A DNA stretch of 64,000 nucleotides from NCBI GenBank assembly GCA_958496175.1, contig OY292280.1, positions 15,872,001 through 15,936,000 on the forward strand. The letters run 5' to 3'. Each line of letters opens with the position of its first letter. Within the stretch, counting starts at the first letter, position 1. The translations under genes were made by a program, and so were the position numbers. Source of the DNA: Sisyra terminalis (Eukaryota > Arthropoda > Insecta > Neuroptera > Sisyridae). Below the pieces are notes generated by a model. It ran no database searches. It was given only the letters and a program-made list of their open reading frames with translations, and was not told the origin of the DNA. Of this stretch, positions 11,353 through 24,642 are shown piece after piece.

Positions 11353-12353
11353 CACGAAACTGCCTTTGGTTCGAAAATCATCCCTTATATAACGAAGGTA
11401 CATGCAATTGTTGAAGAAGCCACATTCGTCTCTCCCTCTTAGTGGGAAGTGTTCATCCCTTAAACTGCCTGTTCATCCCTTAAACATGGTTTGTTTGGGG
11501 AAAAATTTGCACAGCACGTACAGATGGACTTATACATTCGATTGGCACCCTTAAAAAATTTTTTTTTTATTAGACGATTTTCGAGAAAATCAACGATGGT
11601 TAACCCGTGGATTTTTTTGATCAAAAAACTATTTGTTTCGAAATCGAAAAATATTATTATATCATCGTTCTAGACATTGTTGCGAACCCGAAACTGCCTT
11701 TGGTTCGAAAATCATCCCTTATATAACGAAGGTACATGCAATTGTTGAAGAAGCCACATTCGTCTCTCCCTCTTAGTGGGAAGTGTTCATCCCTTAAACT
11801 GCCTGTTCATCCCTTAAACATGGTTTGTTTGGGGAAAAATTTGCACAGCACGTACAGATGGACTTATACATTCGATTGGCACCCTTAAAAAATTTTTATT
11901 TTATTTGACGATTTTCGAGAAAATCAACGATGGTTAACCCATGGATTTTTTTGATGAAAAAACTTTTTGTTTCGAAATCGAAAAATATTATTATATCATC
12001 GTTCTAGACATTGTTGCGAACCCGAAACTGCCTTTGGTTCGAAAATCATCCCTTATATAACGAAGGTACATGCAATTGTTGAAGAAGCCACATTCGTCTC
12101 TCCCTCTTAGTGGGAAGTGTTCATCCCTTAAACTGCCTGTTCATCCCTTAAACATGGTTTGTTTGGGGAAAAATTTGCACAGCACGTACAGATGGACTTA
12201 TACATTCGATTGGCACCCTTAAAAATTTTTTTTTTTATTTGACGATTTTCGAGAAAATCAACGATGGTTAACCCATGGATTTTTTTGATGAAAAACTTTT
12301 TGTTTCGAAATCGAAAAATATTATTATATCATCGTTCTAGACATTGTTGCGAA
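11353..12353. repeat. Three-monomer end of a block copied near 32 kb
   Basis: The monomers carry AACACG with GATCAAAAAAC (11353), an interrupted T-run (11687), and a type I tract (12021). With 10685 and 11019 they match 31277-32946 in order at an offset of 20592 bp. At 12290 one A of the GATGAAAAAAC run is missing; the copy near 32880 has a G in that region instead, so the two differ at the same short run. Confidence 0.75.
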
Positions 12354-14689
12354 CCCGAAACTGCCTTTGGTTCGAAAATCATCCCTTATATAACGAAGGT
12401 ACATGCAATTGTTGAAGAAGCCACATTCGTCTCTCCCTCTTAGTGGGAAGTGTTCATCCCTTAAACTGCCTGTTCATCCCTTAAACATGGTTTGTTTGGG
12501 GAAAAATTTGCACAGCACGTACAGATGGACTTATACTTTTGATTGGCACCCTTAAAAAATTTTTTTTTATTTGACGATTTTCGAGAAAATCAACGATGGT
12601 TAACCCGTGGATTTTTTTGATGAAAAAACTATTTGTTTCGAAATCGAAAAATATTATTATATCATCGTTCTAGACATTGTTGCGAACCCGAAACTGCCTT
12701 TGGTTCGAAAATCATCCCTTATATAACGAAGGTACATGCAATTGTTGAAGAAGCCACATTCGTCTCTCCCACTTAGTGGGAAGTGTTCATCCCCTAAACT
12801 GCCTGTTCATCCCTTAAACATGGTTTGTTTGGGGAAAAATTTGCACAGCACGTACAGATGGACTTATACTTTCGATTGGCACCCTTAAAAATTTTTTTTT
12901 TATTTGACGATTTTCGAGAAAATCAACGATGGTTAACCCGTGGATTTTTTTGATGAAAAAACTATTTGTTTCGAAATCGAAAAATATTATTATATCATCG
13001 TTCTAGACATTGTTGCGAACCCGAAACTGCCTTTGGTTCGAAAATCATCCCTTATATAACGAAGGTACATGCAATTGTTGAAGTAGCCACATTCGTCTCT
13101 CCCTCTTAGTGGGAAGTGTTCATCCCTTAAACTGCCTGTTCATCCCTTAAACATGGTTTGTTTGGGGAAAAATTTGCACAGCACGTACAGATGGACTTAT
13201 ACATTCGATTGGCTTCCTTAAAAAATTTTTTTTTTACTTGACGATTTTCGAGAAAATCAACGATGGTTAACCCATGGATTTTTTTGATGAAAAAACTTTT
13301 TGTTTCGAGATCGAAAAATATTATTATATCATCGTTCTAGACATTGTTGCGAACCCGAAACTGCCTTTGGTTCGAAAATCATCCCTTATATAACGAAGGT
13401 ACATGCAATTGTTGAAGAAGCCACATTCGTCTCTCCCTCTTAGTGGGAAGTGTTCGTCCCTTAAACTGCCTGTTCATCCCTTAAACATGGTTTGTTTGGG
13501 GAAAAATGTGCACAGCTCGTACAGATGGACTTATACTTTCGATTGGCACCCTTAAAAAAATTTTTTTTTATATGACGATTTTCGAGAAAATCAACGATGG
13601 TTAACCCGTGGATTTTTTTGATGAAAAAACTTTTTGTTTCGAAATCGAACAATATTATTATATCATCGTTCTAGACATTGTTGCGAACCCGAAACTGCCT
13701 TTGGTTCGAAAATCATCCCTTATATAACGAAGGTACATGCAATTGTTGAAGAAGCCACATTCGTCTCTCCCTCTTAGAGGGAAGTGTTCATCCCTTAAAC
13801 TGCCTGTTCATCCCTTAAACATGGTTTGTTAGGGGAAAAATTTGCACAGCACGTACAGATGGACTTATACATTCGATTGGCACCCTTAAAAATTTTTTTT
13901 TTTATTTGACGATTTTCGAGAAAATCAACGATGGTTAACCCATGGATTTTTTTGATGAAAAAACTTTTTGTTTCGAAATCGAAAAATATTATTATTTCAT
14001 CGTTCTAGACATTGTTGCGAACCCGAAACTGCCTTTGGTTCGAAAATCATCCCTTATATAACGAAGGTACATGCAATTGTTGAAGAAGCCACATTCGTCT
14101 CTCCCTCTTAGTGGGAAGTGTTCATCCCTTAAACTGCCTGTTCATCCCTTAAACATGGTTTGTTTGGGGAAAAATTTGCACAGCACGTACAGATGGACTT
14201 ATACATTCGATTGGCACCCTTAAAAATTTTTTTTTTTATTTGACGATTTTCGAGAAAATCAACGATGGTTAACCCTTGGATTTTTTTGATGAAAAAACTT
14301 TTTGTTTCGAAATCGAAAAATATTATTATTTCATCGTTCTAGACATTGTTGCGAACCCGAAACTGCCTTTGGTTCGAAAATCATCCCTTATATAACGAAG
14401 GTACATGCAAATGTTGAAGAAGCCTCATTCGTCTCTCCCTCTTAGTGGGAAGTGTTCATCCCTTAAACTGCCTGTTCATCCCTTAAACATGGTTTGTTTG
14501 GGGAAAAATTTGCACAGCACGTACAGATGGACTTATACATTCGATTGGCACCCTTAAAAAATTTTTTTTTTACTTGACGATTTTCGAGAAAATCAACGAT
14601 GGTTAACCCATGGATTTTTTTGATGAAAAAACTTTTTGTTTCGAAATCGAAAAATATTATTATATCATCGTTCTAGACATTGTTGCGAA
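12354..14689. repeat. Seven mixed monomers, no clear higher-order copy
   Basis: These are type III monomers at 12354 and 12687 (private changes CTTTTGATTGG, CCCACTTAG, CCCCTAAAC), and a type I monomer at 13020 with GGCTTCC, ACTTGACG and TTTCGAGATCG that is nearly matched at 33280. The monomer at 13354 has many private changes (AATGTGCAC, AGCTCGT, TATATGACG, CGAACAATA). Two monomers with TATTTCATC follow (13688, 14022), then one with CCTCATTCG and ACTTGACG (14356). This is the most divergent stretch of the left half. Confidence 0.7.
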
Positions 14690-16025
14690 CCCGAAACTGC
14701 CTTTGGTTCGAAAATCATCCCTTATATAACGAAGGTACATGCAATTGTTGAAGAAGCCACATTCGTCTCTCCCTCTTAGTGGGAAGTGTTCATCCCTTAA
14801 ACTGCCTGTTCATCCCTTAAACATGGTTTGTTTGGGGAAAAATTTGCACAGCACGTACAGATGGACTTATACATTCGATTGGCACCCTTAAAAATTTTTT
14901 TTTTTATTTGACGATTTTCGAGAAAATCAACGATGGTTAACCCATGGATTTTATAGATGAAAAAACTTTTTGTTTCGAAATCGAAAAATATTATTATATC
15001 ATCGTTCTAGACATTGTTGCGAACCCGAAACTGCCTTTGGTTCGAAAATCATCCCTTATATAACGAAGGTACATGCAATTGTTGAAGAAGCCACATTCGT
15101 CTCTCCCTCTTAGTGGGAAGTGTTCATCCCTTAAACTGCCTGTTCATCCCTTAAACATGGTTTGTTTGGGGAAAAATTTGCACAGCACGTACAGATGGAC
15201 TTATACATTCGATTGGCACCCTTAAAAAATTTTTATTTTATTTGACGATTTTCGAGAAAATCAACGATGGTTAACCCATGGATTTTTTTGATGAAAAAAC
15301 TTTTTGTTTCGAAATCGAAAAATATTATTATATCATCGTTCTAGACATTGTTGCGAACCCGAAACTGCCTTTGGTTCGAAAATCATCCCTTATATAACGA
15401 AGGTACATGCAATTGTTGAAGAAGCCACATTCGTCTCTCCCTCTTAGTGGGAAGTGTTCATCCCTTAAACTGCCTGTTCATCCCTTAAACATGGTTTGTT
15501 TGGGGAAAAATTTGCACAGCACGTACAGATGGACTTATACTTTCGATTGGCACCCTTAAAAAATTTTTTTTTTATTGGACGATTTTCGAGAAAATCAACG
15601 ATGGTTAACCCATGGAATTTTTTGATGAAAAAACTTTTTGTTTCGAAATCGAAAAATATTATTATATCATCGTTCTAGACATTGTTGCGAACCCGAAACT
15701 GCCTTTGGTTCGAAAATCATCCCTTATATAACGAAGGTACATGCAATTGTTGAAGAAGCCACATTCGTCTCTCCCTCTTAGTGGGAAGTGTTCGTCCCTT
15801 AAACTGCCTGTTCATCCCTTAAACATGGTTTGTTTGGGGAAAAATTTGCACAGCACGTACAGATGGACTTATACATTCGATTGGCACCCTTAAAAATTTT
15901 TTTTTTTATTTGACGATTTTCGAGAAAATCAACGATGGTTAACCCATGGATTTTTTAGATGAAAAAACTTTTTGTTTCGAAATCGAAAAATATTATTATA
16001 TCATCGTTCTAGACATTGTTGCGAA
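14690..16025. repeat. Four-monomer block, copy without ACAGTC
   Basis: The order matches 5677-7012: TTTATAGATG, interrupted T-run, TATTGGACG with GGAATTTTTT, then TTCGTCCC. The last monomer reads ACTGCC instead of ACAGTC. The spacing to the earlier copy is about 9013 bp, that is 27 monomers less a few single-base losses. Confidence 0.8.
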
Positions 16026-16339
16026 CCCGAAACTGCCTTTGGTTCGAAAATCATCCCTTATATAACGAAGGTACATGCAATTGTTCAAGAAGCCACATTC
16101 GTCTCTCCCTCTTAGTGGGAAGTGATCATCCCTTAAACATGGTTTGTTTGGGGAAAAATTTGCACAGCACGTACAGATGGACTTATACATTCGATTGGCA
16201 CCCTTAAAAAATTTTTTTTTTATTTGACGATTTTCGAGAAAATCAACGATGGTTAACCCATGGATTTTTTAGATGAAAAAACTTTTTGTTTCGAAATCGA
16301 AAAATATTATTATATCATCGTTCTAGACATTGTTGCGAA
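16026..16339. repeat. 314-bp deletion monomer A1
   Basis: This monomer reads GTGATCATCCCTTAAACATGG where the standard unit has two copies of the 16-bp direct repeat, so one 20-bp unit is missing. It also has GTTCAAGAAGCC instead of GTTGAAGAAGCC. It keeps ATACATTCG and TTTTAGATG. It is followed directly by a second deletion monomer, the only place in the window where two are adjacent. Confidence 0.95.
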
Positions 16340-16653
16340 CCCGAAACTGCCTTTGGTTCGAAAATCATCCCTTATATAACGAAGGTACATGCAATTGTTC
16401 AAGAAGCCACATTCGTCTCTCCCTCTTAGTGGGAAGTGATCATCCCTTAAACATGGTTTGTTTGGGGAAAAATTTGCACAGCACGTACAGATGGACTTAA
16501 ACATTCGATTGGCACCCTTAAAAATTTTTTATTTTATTTGACGATTTTCGAGAAAATCAACGATGGTTAACCCATGGATTTTTTGGATGAAAAAACTTTT
16601 TGTTTCGAAATCGAAAAATATTATTATATCATCGTTCTAGACATTGTTGCGAA
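16340..16653. repeat. 314-bp deletion monomer A2
   Basis: It has the same 20-bp deletion and GTTCAAG change as its left neighbour, but with TTAAACATTCG, an interrupted T-run and TTTTGGATG. This combination is found again at 24643 and 28294. The 3' half matches the 7347 and 8015 monomers, suggesting a recombinant of a deletion monomer with that type. Confidence 0.95.
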
Positions 16654-16987
16654 CCCGAAACTGCCTTTGGTTCGAAAATCATCCCTTATATAACGAAGGT
16701 ACATGCAATTGTTGAAGAAGCCACATTCGTCTCTCCCTCTTAGTGGGAAGTGTTCATCCCTTAAACTGCCTGTTCATCCCTTAAACATGGTTTGTTAGGG
16801 GAAAAATTTGCACAGCACGTACAGATGGACTTATACATTCGATTGGCACCCTTAAAAAATTTTTTTTTTATTTGACGATTTTCGAGAAAATCAACGATGG
16901 TTAACCCATGGATTTTTTAGATGAAAAAACTTTTTGTTTCGAAATCGAAAAATATTATTATATCATCGTTCTAGACATTGTTGCGAA
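16654..16987. repeat. Type I monomer with TTAGGGG
   Basis: This monomer has TTAGGGG and TTTTAGATG, the same type as those at 2673 and 8349 and later at 24957 and 28608. In each case it precedes the four-monomer cassette or its remnant. Confidence 0.85.
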
Positions 16988-18319
16988 CCCGAAACTGCCT
17001 TTGGTTCGAAAATCATCCCTTATATAACGAAGGTACATGCAATTGTTGAAGAAGCCACATTCGTCTCTCCCTCTTAGTGGGAAGTGTTCATCCCTTAAAC
17101 TGCCTGTTCATCCCTTAAACATGGTTTGTTTGGGGAAAAATTTGCACAGCACGTACAGATGGACTTATACTTTCGATTGGCACCCTTAAAAAAATTTTTT
17201 TTATTTGACGATTTTCGAGAAAATCAACGATGGTTAACCCATGGATTTTTTGGATGAAAAAACTATTTGTTTCGAAATCGAAAAATATTATTATATCATC
17301 GTTCTAGACATTGTTGCGAACCCGAAACTGCCTTTGGTTCGAAAATCATCCCTTATATAACGAAGGTACATGCAATTGTTGAAGAAGCCACATTCGTCTC
17401 TCCCTCTTAGTGGGAAGTGTTCATCCCTTAAACTGCCTGTTCATCCCTTAAACGAGGTTTGTTTGGGGAAAAATTAGCACAGCACGTACAGATGGACTTA
17501 TACTTTCGATTGGCACCCTTAAAAAAATTTTTTTTATTTGACGATTTTCGAGAAAATCAACGATGGTTAACCCATGGATTTTTTGGATGAAAAAACTTTT
17601 TGTTTCGAAATCGAAAAATATTATTATATCATCGTTCTAGACATTGTTGCGAACCCGAAACTGCCTTTGGTTCGAAAATCATCCCTTATATAACGAAGGT
17701 ACATGCAATTGTTGAAGAAGCCACATTCGTCTCTTCCTCTTAGTGGGAAGTGTTCATCCCTTAAACTGCCTGTTCATCCCTTAAACGAGGTTTGTTTGGG
17801 GAAAAATTTGCACAGCACGTACAGATGGACTTATACTTTCGATTGGCACCCTTAAAAAAATTTTTTTTATTTGACGATTTTCGAGAAAATCAACGATGGT
17901 TAACCCATGGATTTTTTGGATGAAAAAACTATTTGTTTCGAAATCGAAAAATATTATTATATCATCGTTCTAGACATTGTTGCGAACCCGAAACTGCCTT
18001 TGGTTCGAAAATCATCCCTTATATAACGAAGGTACATGCAATTGTTGAAGAAGCCACATTCGTCTCTCCCTCTTAGTGGGAAGTGTTCATCCCTTAAACT
18101 GCCTGTTCATCCCTTAAACGAGGTTTGTTTGGGGAAAAATTAGCACAGCACGTACAGATGGACTTATACTTTCGATTGGCACCCTTAAAAAAATTTTTTT
18201 TATTTGACGATTTTCGAGAAAATCAACGATGGTTAACCCATGGATTTTTTGGATGAAAAAACTTTTTGTTTCGAAATCGAAAAATATTATTATATCATCG
18301 TTCTAGACATTGTTGCGAA
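16988..18319. repeat. Tandem dimer inside a rearranged cassette, period 666 bp
   Basis: Monomers at 17321 and 17987 both carry AAATTAGC. Those at 16988 and 17654 both end in TTTTGGATG with ACTATTTG. The 16988 monomer has AACATGG and lacks CTCTTCCTC in its 5' half, so it looks like a hybrid of the cassette's first and second monomers. This is the only AAATTAGC monomer (17321) not followed by an ACAGTC monomer. Confidence 0.8.
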
Positions 18320-18987
18320 CCCGAAACAGTCTTTGGTTCGAAAATCATCCCTTATATAACGAAGGTACGTGCAATTGTTGAAGAAGCCACATTTGTCTCT
18401 CCCTCTTAGTGGGAAGTGTTCATCCCTTTAACTGCCTGTTCATCCCTTAAACGAGGTTTGTTTAGGGAAAAATTTGCACAGCACGTACAGATGGACTTAT
18501 ACTTTCGATTGGCACCCTTAAAAAATTTTTTTTTTATTAGACGATTTTCGAGAAAATCAACGATGGTTAACCCATGGATTTTTTTGATGAAAAAACTTTT
18601 TGTTTCGAAATCGAAAAATATTATTATATCATCGTTCTAGACATTGTTGCGAACCCGAAACTGCCTTTGGTTCGAAAATCATCCCTTATATAACGAAGGT
18701 ACATGCAATTGTTGAAGAAGCCACATTCGTCTCTCCCTCTTAGTGGGAAGTGTTCGTCCCTTAAACTGCCTGTTCATCCCTTAAACATGGTTTGTTTGGG
18801 GAAAAATTTGCACAGCACGTACAGATGGACTTATACATTCGATTGGCACCCTTAAAAATTTTTTTTTTTATTTGACGATTTTCGAGAAAATCAACGATGG
18901 TTAACCCATGGATTTTTTAGATGAAAAAACTTTTTGTTTCGAAATCGAAAAATATTATTATATCATCGTTCTAGACATTGTTGCGAA
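18320..18987. repeat. ACAGTC/CCCTTTAAC monomer plus a TTCGTCCC monomer
   Basis: The first monomer has ACAGTC, GTGCAATTG, CATTTG, CCCTTTAAC, TTTAGGG and TATTAGACG. The next has TTCGTCCC with TTTTAGATG, the same type that precedes the deletion monomers at 16026, 24643 and 28294. It again precedes a deletion monomer here. Confidence 0.8.
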
Positions 18988-19301
18988 CCCGAAACTGCCT
19001 TTGGTTCGAAAATCATCCCTTATATAACGAAGGTACATGCAATTGTTCAAGAAGCCACATTCGTCTCTCCCTCTTAGTGGGAAGTGATCATCCCTTAAAC
19101 ATGGTTTGTTTGGGGAAAAATTTGCACAGCACGTACAGATGGACTTATACATTCGATTGGCACCCTTAAAAAATTTTTTTTTTATTAGACGATTTTCGAG
19201 AAAATCAACGATGGTTAACCCATGGATTTTTTTTATGAAAAAACTATTTGTTTCGAAATCGAAAAATATTATTATATCATCGTTCTAGACATTGTTGCGA
19301 A
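18988..19301. repeat. 314-bp deletion monomer B, recombinant 3' half
   Basis: The 5' half matches the deletion monomer at 16026 (GTTCAAG, GTGATCATCCC, one direct repeat, ATACATTCG). The 3' half has TATTAGACG, TTTTTTTTATG and ACTATTTG, as in the monomers that begin the four-monomer cassette. It therefore joins a deletion monomer in register to a cassette monomer, and the next monomer is indeed the CTCTTCCTC member. Confidence 0.9.
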
Positions 19302-20634
19302 CCCGAAACTGCCTTTGGTTCGAAAATCATCCCTTATATAACGAAAGTACATGCAATTGTTGAAGAAGCCACATTCGTCTCTTCCTCTTAGTGGGAAGTG
19401 TTCATCCCTTAAACTGCCTGTTCATCCCTTAAACGAGGTTTGTTTGGGGAAAAATTTGCACAGCACGTACAGATGGACTTATACTTTCGATTGGCACCCT
19501 TAAAAAAATTATTTTATTTGACGATTTTCGAGAAAATCAACGATGGTTAACCCATGGATTTTTTGGATGAAAAAACTATTTGTTTCGAAATCGAAAAATA
19601 TTATTATATCATCGTTCTAGACATTGTTGCGAACCCGAAACTGCCTTTGGTTCGAAAATCATCCCTTATATAACGAAGGTACATGCAATTGTTGAAGAAG
19701 CCACATTCGTCTCTCCCTCTTAGTGGGAAGTGTTCATCCCTTAAACTGCCTGTTCATCCCTTAAACGAGGTTTGTTTGGGGAAAAATTAGCACAGCACGT
19801 ACAGATGGACTTATACTTTCGATTGGCACCCTTAAAAAAATTTTTTTTATTTGACGATTTTCGAGAAAATCAACGATGGTTAACCCATGGATTTTTTGGA
19901 TGAAAAAACTTTTTGTTTCGAAATCGAAAAATATTATTATATCATCGTTCTAGACATTGTTGCGAACCCGAAACAGTCTTTGGTTCGAAAATCATCCCTT
20001 ATATAACGAAGGTACGTGCAATTGTTGAAGAAGCCACATTTGTCTCTCCCTCTTAGTGGGAAGTGTTCATCCCTTTAACTGCCTGTTCATCCCTTAAACG
20101 AGGTTTGTTTAGGGAAAAATTTGCACAGCACGTACAGATGGACTTATACTTTCGATTGGCACCCTTAAAAAATTTTTTTTTTATTAGACGATTTTCGAGA
20201 AAATCAACGATGGTTAACCCATGGATTTTTTTGATGAAAAAACTTTTTGTTTCGAAATCGAAAAATATTATTATATCATCGTTCTAGACATTGTTGCGAA
20301 CCCGAAACTGCCTTTGGTTCGAAAATCATCCCTTATATAACGAAGGTACATGCAATTGTTGAAGAAGCCACATTCGTCTCTCCCTCTTAGTGGGAAGTGT
20401 TCATCCCTTAAACTGCCTGTTCATCCCTTAAACATGGTTTGTTTGGGGAAAAATTTGCACAGCACGTACAGATGGACTTATACATTCGATTGGCACCCTT
20501 AAAAATTTTTTTTTTTATTTGACGATTTTCGAGAAAATCAACGATGGTTAACCCATGGATTTTTTTGATGAAAAAACTTTTTGTTTCGAAATCGAAAAAT
20601 ATTATTATATCATCGTTCTAGACATTGTTGCGAA
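19302..20634. repeat. Partial cassette and a type I monomer
   Basis: Three cassette members are at 19302 (CTCTTCCTC, with private ACGAAAGTAC and an AAATTATTTTATTTG tract), 19634 (AAATTAGC) and 19967 (ACAGTC, CCCTTTAAC). A plain type I monomer follows at 20301. Confidence 0.8.
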
Positions 20635-22638
20635 CCCGAAACTGCCTTTGGTTCGAAAATCATCCCTTATATAACGAAGGTACATGCAATTGTTGAAGAA
20701 GCCACATTCGTCTCTCCCTCTTAGTGGGAAGTGTTCATCCCTTAAACTGCCTGTTCATCCCTTAAACATGGTTTGTTTGGGGAAAAATTTGCACAGCACG
20801 TACAGATGGACTTATACATTCGATTGGCACCCTTAAAAAATTTTTTTTTTATTTGACGATTTTCGAGAAAATCAACGATGGTTAACCCATGGATTTTTTT
20901 GATGAAAAAACTTTTTGTTTCGAAATCGAAAAATATTATTATATCATCGTTCTAGACATTGTTGCGAACCCGAAACTGCCTTTGGTTCGAAAATCATCCC
21001 TTATATAACGAAGGTACATGCAATTGTTGAAGAAGCCACATTCGTCTCTCCCTCTTAGTGGGAAGTGTTCATCCCTTAAACTGCCTGTTCATCCCTTAAA
21101 CATGGTTTGTTTGGGGAAAAAATTGCACAGCACGTACAGATGGACTTATACTTTCGATTGGCACCCTTAAAAAAATTTTTTTTTATTTGACGATTTTCGA
21201 GAAAATCAACGATGGTTAACCCATGGATTTTTTTGATGAAAAAACTTTTTGTTTCGAAATCGAAAAATATTTTTATATCATCGTTCTAGACATTGTTGCG
21301 AACCCGAAACTGCCTTTGGTTCGAAAATCATCCCTTATAAAACGAAGGTACATGCAATTGTTGAAGAAGCCACATTCGTCTCTCCCTCTTAGTGGGAAGT
21401 GTTCATCCCTTAAACTGCCTGTTCATCCCTTAAACATGGTTTGTTTGGGGAAAAATTTGCACAGCACGTACAGATGGACTTATACATTCGATTGGCACCC
21501 TTAAAAAATTTTTATTTTATTTGACGATTTTCGAGAAAATCAACGATGGTTAACCCACGGATTTTTTTGATGAAAAAACTTTTTGTTTCGAAATCGAAAA
21601 ATATTATTATATCATCGTTCTAGACATTGTTGCGAACCCGAAACTGCCTTTGGTTCGAAAATCATCCCTTATATACCGAAGGTACATGCAATTGTTGAAG
21701 AAGCCACATTCGTCTCTCCCTCTTAGTGGGAAGTGTTCATCCCTTAAACTGCCTGTTCATCCCTTAAACATGGTTTGTTTGGGGAAAAATTTGCACAGCA
21801 CGTACAGATGGACTTATACATTCGATTGGCACCCTTAAAAAATTTTTTTTTTATTAGACGATTTTCGAGAAAATCAACGATGGTTAACCCATGGATTTTT
21901 TTGATGAAAAAACTTTTTGTTTCGAAATCGAAAAATATTATTATATCATCGTTCTAGACATTGTTGCGAACCCGAAACTGCCTTTGGTTCGAAAATCATC
22001 CCTTATATAACGAAGGTACATGCAATTGTTGAAGAAGCCACATTCGTCTCTCCCTCTTAGTGGGAAGTGTTCATCCCTTAAACTGCCTGTTCATCCCTTA
22101 AACATGGTTTGTTTGGGGAAAAATTTGCACAGCACGTACAGATGGACTTATACTTTCGATTGGCACCCTTAAAAAATTTTTTTTTTATTGGACGATTTTC
22201 GAGAAAATCAACGATGGTTAACCCATGGAATTTTTTGATGAAAAAACTTTTTGTTTCGAAATCGAAAAATATTATTATATCATCGTTCTAGACATTGTTG
22301 CGAACCCGAAACTGCCTTTGGTTCGAAAATCATCCCTTATATAACGAAGGTACATGCAATTGTTGAAGAAGCCACATTCGTCTCTCCCTCTTAGTGGGAA
22401 GTGTTCGTCCCTTAAACTGCCTGTTCATCCCTTAAACATGGTTTGTTTGGGGAAAAATTTGCACAGCACGTACAGATGGACTTATACATTCGATTGGCAC
22501 CCTTAAAAATTTTTTTTTTTATTTGACGATTTTCGAGAAAATCAACGATGGTTAACCCATGGATTTTTTAGATGAAAAAACTTTTTGTTTCGAAATCGAA
22601 AAATATTATTATATCATCGTTCTAGACATTGTTGCGAA
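20635..22638. repeat. Six-monomer tandem duplication, copy 1 (period 2004 bp)
   Basis: The monomers are type I (20635), GGAAAAAATTGC with ATATTTTTATA (20969), TATAAAACG with CCCACGG (21303), TATACCG with TATTAGACG (21637), TATTGGACG with GGAATTTTTT (21971), and TTCGTCCC (22305). Five of the six are matched exactly 2004 bp downstream. The fourth is not, which suggests a replaced monomer. Confidence 0.85.
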
Positions 22639-24642
22639 CCCGAAACTGCCTTTGGTTCGAAAATCATCCCTTATATAACGAAGGTACATGCAATTGTTGA
22701 AGAAGCCACATTCGTCTCTCCCTCTTAGTGGGAAGTGTTCATCCCTTAAACTGCCTGTTCATCCCTTAAACATGGTTTGTTTGGGGAAAAATTTGCACAG
22801 CACGTACAGATGGACTTATACATTCGATTGGCACCCTTAAAAAATTTTTTTTTTATTTGACGATTTTCGAGAAAATCAACGATGGTTAACCCATGGATTT
22901 TTTTGATGAAAAAACTTTTTGTTTCGAAATCGAAAAATATTATTATATCATCGTTCTAGACATTGTTGCGAACCCGAAACTGCCTTTGGTTCGAAAATCA
23001 TCCCTTATATAACGAAGGTACATGCAATTGTTGAAGAAGCCACATTCGTCTCTCCCTCTTAGTGGGAAGTGTTCATCCCTTAAACTGCCTGTTCATCCCT
23101 TAAACATGGTTTGTTTGGGGAAAAAATTGCACAGCACGTACAGATGGACTTATACTTTCGATTGGCACCCTTAAAAAAATTTTTTTTTATTTGACGATTT
23201 TCGAGAAAATCAACGATGGTTAACCCATGGATTTTTTTGATGAAAAAACTTTTTGTTTCGAAATCGAAAAATATTTTTATATCATCGTTCTAGACATTGT
23301 TGCGAACCCGAAACTGCCTTTGGTTCGAAAATCATCCCTTATAAAACGAAGGTACATGCAATTGTTGAAGAAGCCACATTCGTCTCTCCCTCTTAGTGGG
23401 AAGTGTTCATCCCTTAAACTGCCTGTTCATCCCTTAAACATGGTTTGTTTGGGGAAAAATTTGCACAGCACGTACAGATGGACTTATACATTCGATTGGC
23501 ACCCTTAAAAAATTTTTATTTTATTTGACGATTTTCGAGAAAATCAACGATGGTTAACCCACGGATTTTTTTGATGAAAAAACTTTTTGTTTCGAAATCG
23601 AAAAATATTATTATATCATCGTTCTAGACATTGTTGCGAACCCGAAACTGCCTTTGGTTCGAAAATCATCCCTTATATAACGAAGGTACATGCTATTGTT
23701 GAAGAAGCCACATTCGTCTCTACCTCTTAGTGGGAAGTGTTCATCCCTTAAACTGCCTGTTCATCCCTTAAACATGGTTTGTTTGGGGAAAAATTTGCAC
23801 AGCACGTACAGATGGACTTATACATTCGATTGGCACCCCAAAAAAATTTTTTTTTTATTTGACGATTTTCGAGAAAATCAACGATGGTTAACCCATGGAT
23901 TTTTTTGATGAAAAAACTTTTTGTTTCGAAATCGAAAAATATTATTATATCATCGTTCTAGACATTGTTGCGAACCCGAAACTGCCTTTGGTTCGAAAAT
24001 CATCCCTTATATAACGAAGGTACATGCAATTGTTGAAGAAGCCACATTCGTCTCTCCCTCTTAGTGGGAAGTGTTCATCCCTTAAACTGCCTGTTCATCC
24101 CTTAAACATGGTTTGTTTGGGGAAAAATTTGCACAGCACGTACAGATGGACTTATACTTTCGATTGGCACCCTTAAAAAATTTTTTTTTTATTGGACGAT
24201 TTTCGAGAAAATCAACGATGGTTAACCCATGGAATTTTTTGATGAAAAAACTTTTTGTTTCGAAATCGAAAAATATTATTATATCATCGTTCTAGACATT
24301 GTTGCGAACCCGAAACTGCCTTTGGTTCGAAAATCATCCCTTATATAACGAAGGTACATGCAATTGTTGAAGAAGCCACATTCGTCTCTCCCTCTTAGTG
24401 GGAAGTGTTCGTCCCTTAAACTGCCTGTTCATCCCTTAAACATGGTTTGTTTGGGGAAAAATTTGCACAGCACGTACAGATGGACTTATACATTCGATTG
24501 GCACCCTTAAAAATTTTTTTTTTTATTTGACGATTTTCGAGAAAATCAACGATGGTTAACCCATGGATTTTTTAGATGAAAAAACTTTTTGTTTCGAAAT
24601 CGAAAAATATTATTATATCATCGTTCTAGACATTGTTGCGAA
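22639..24642. repeat. Six-monomer tandem duplication, copy 2
   Basis: It has the same order as 20635-22638, except that the fourth monomer (23641) has ATGCTATTG, CTACCTC and CACCCCAAAAAAA instead of TATACCG and TATTAGACG. The last four monomers of this copy also belong to the first copy of the 3651-bp duplication, so the two duplications are nested and the 2004-bp event probably came first. Confidence 0.85.
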
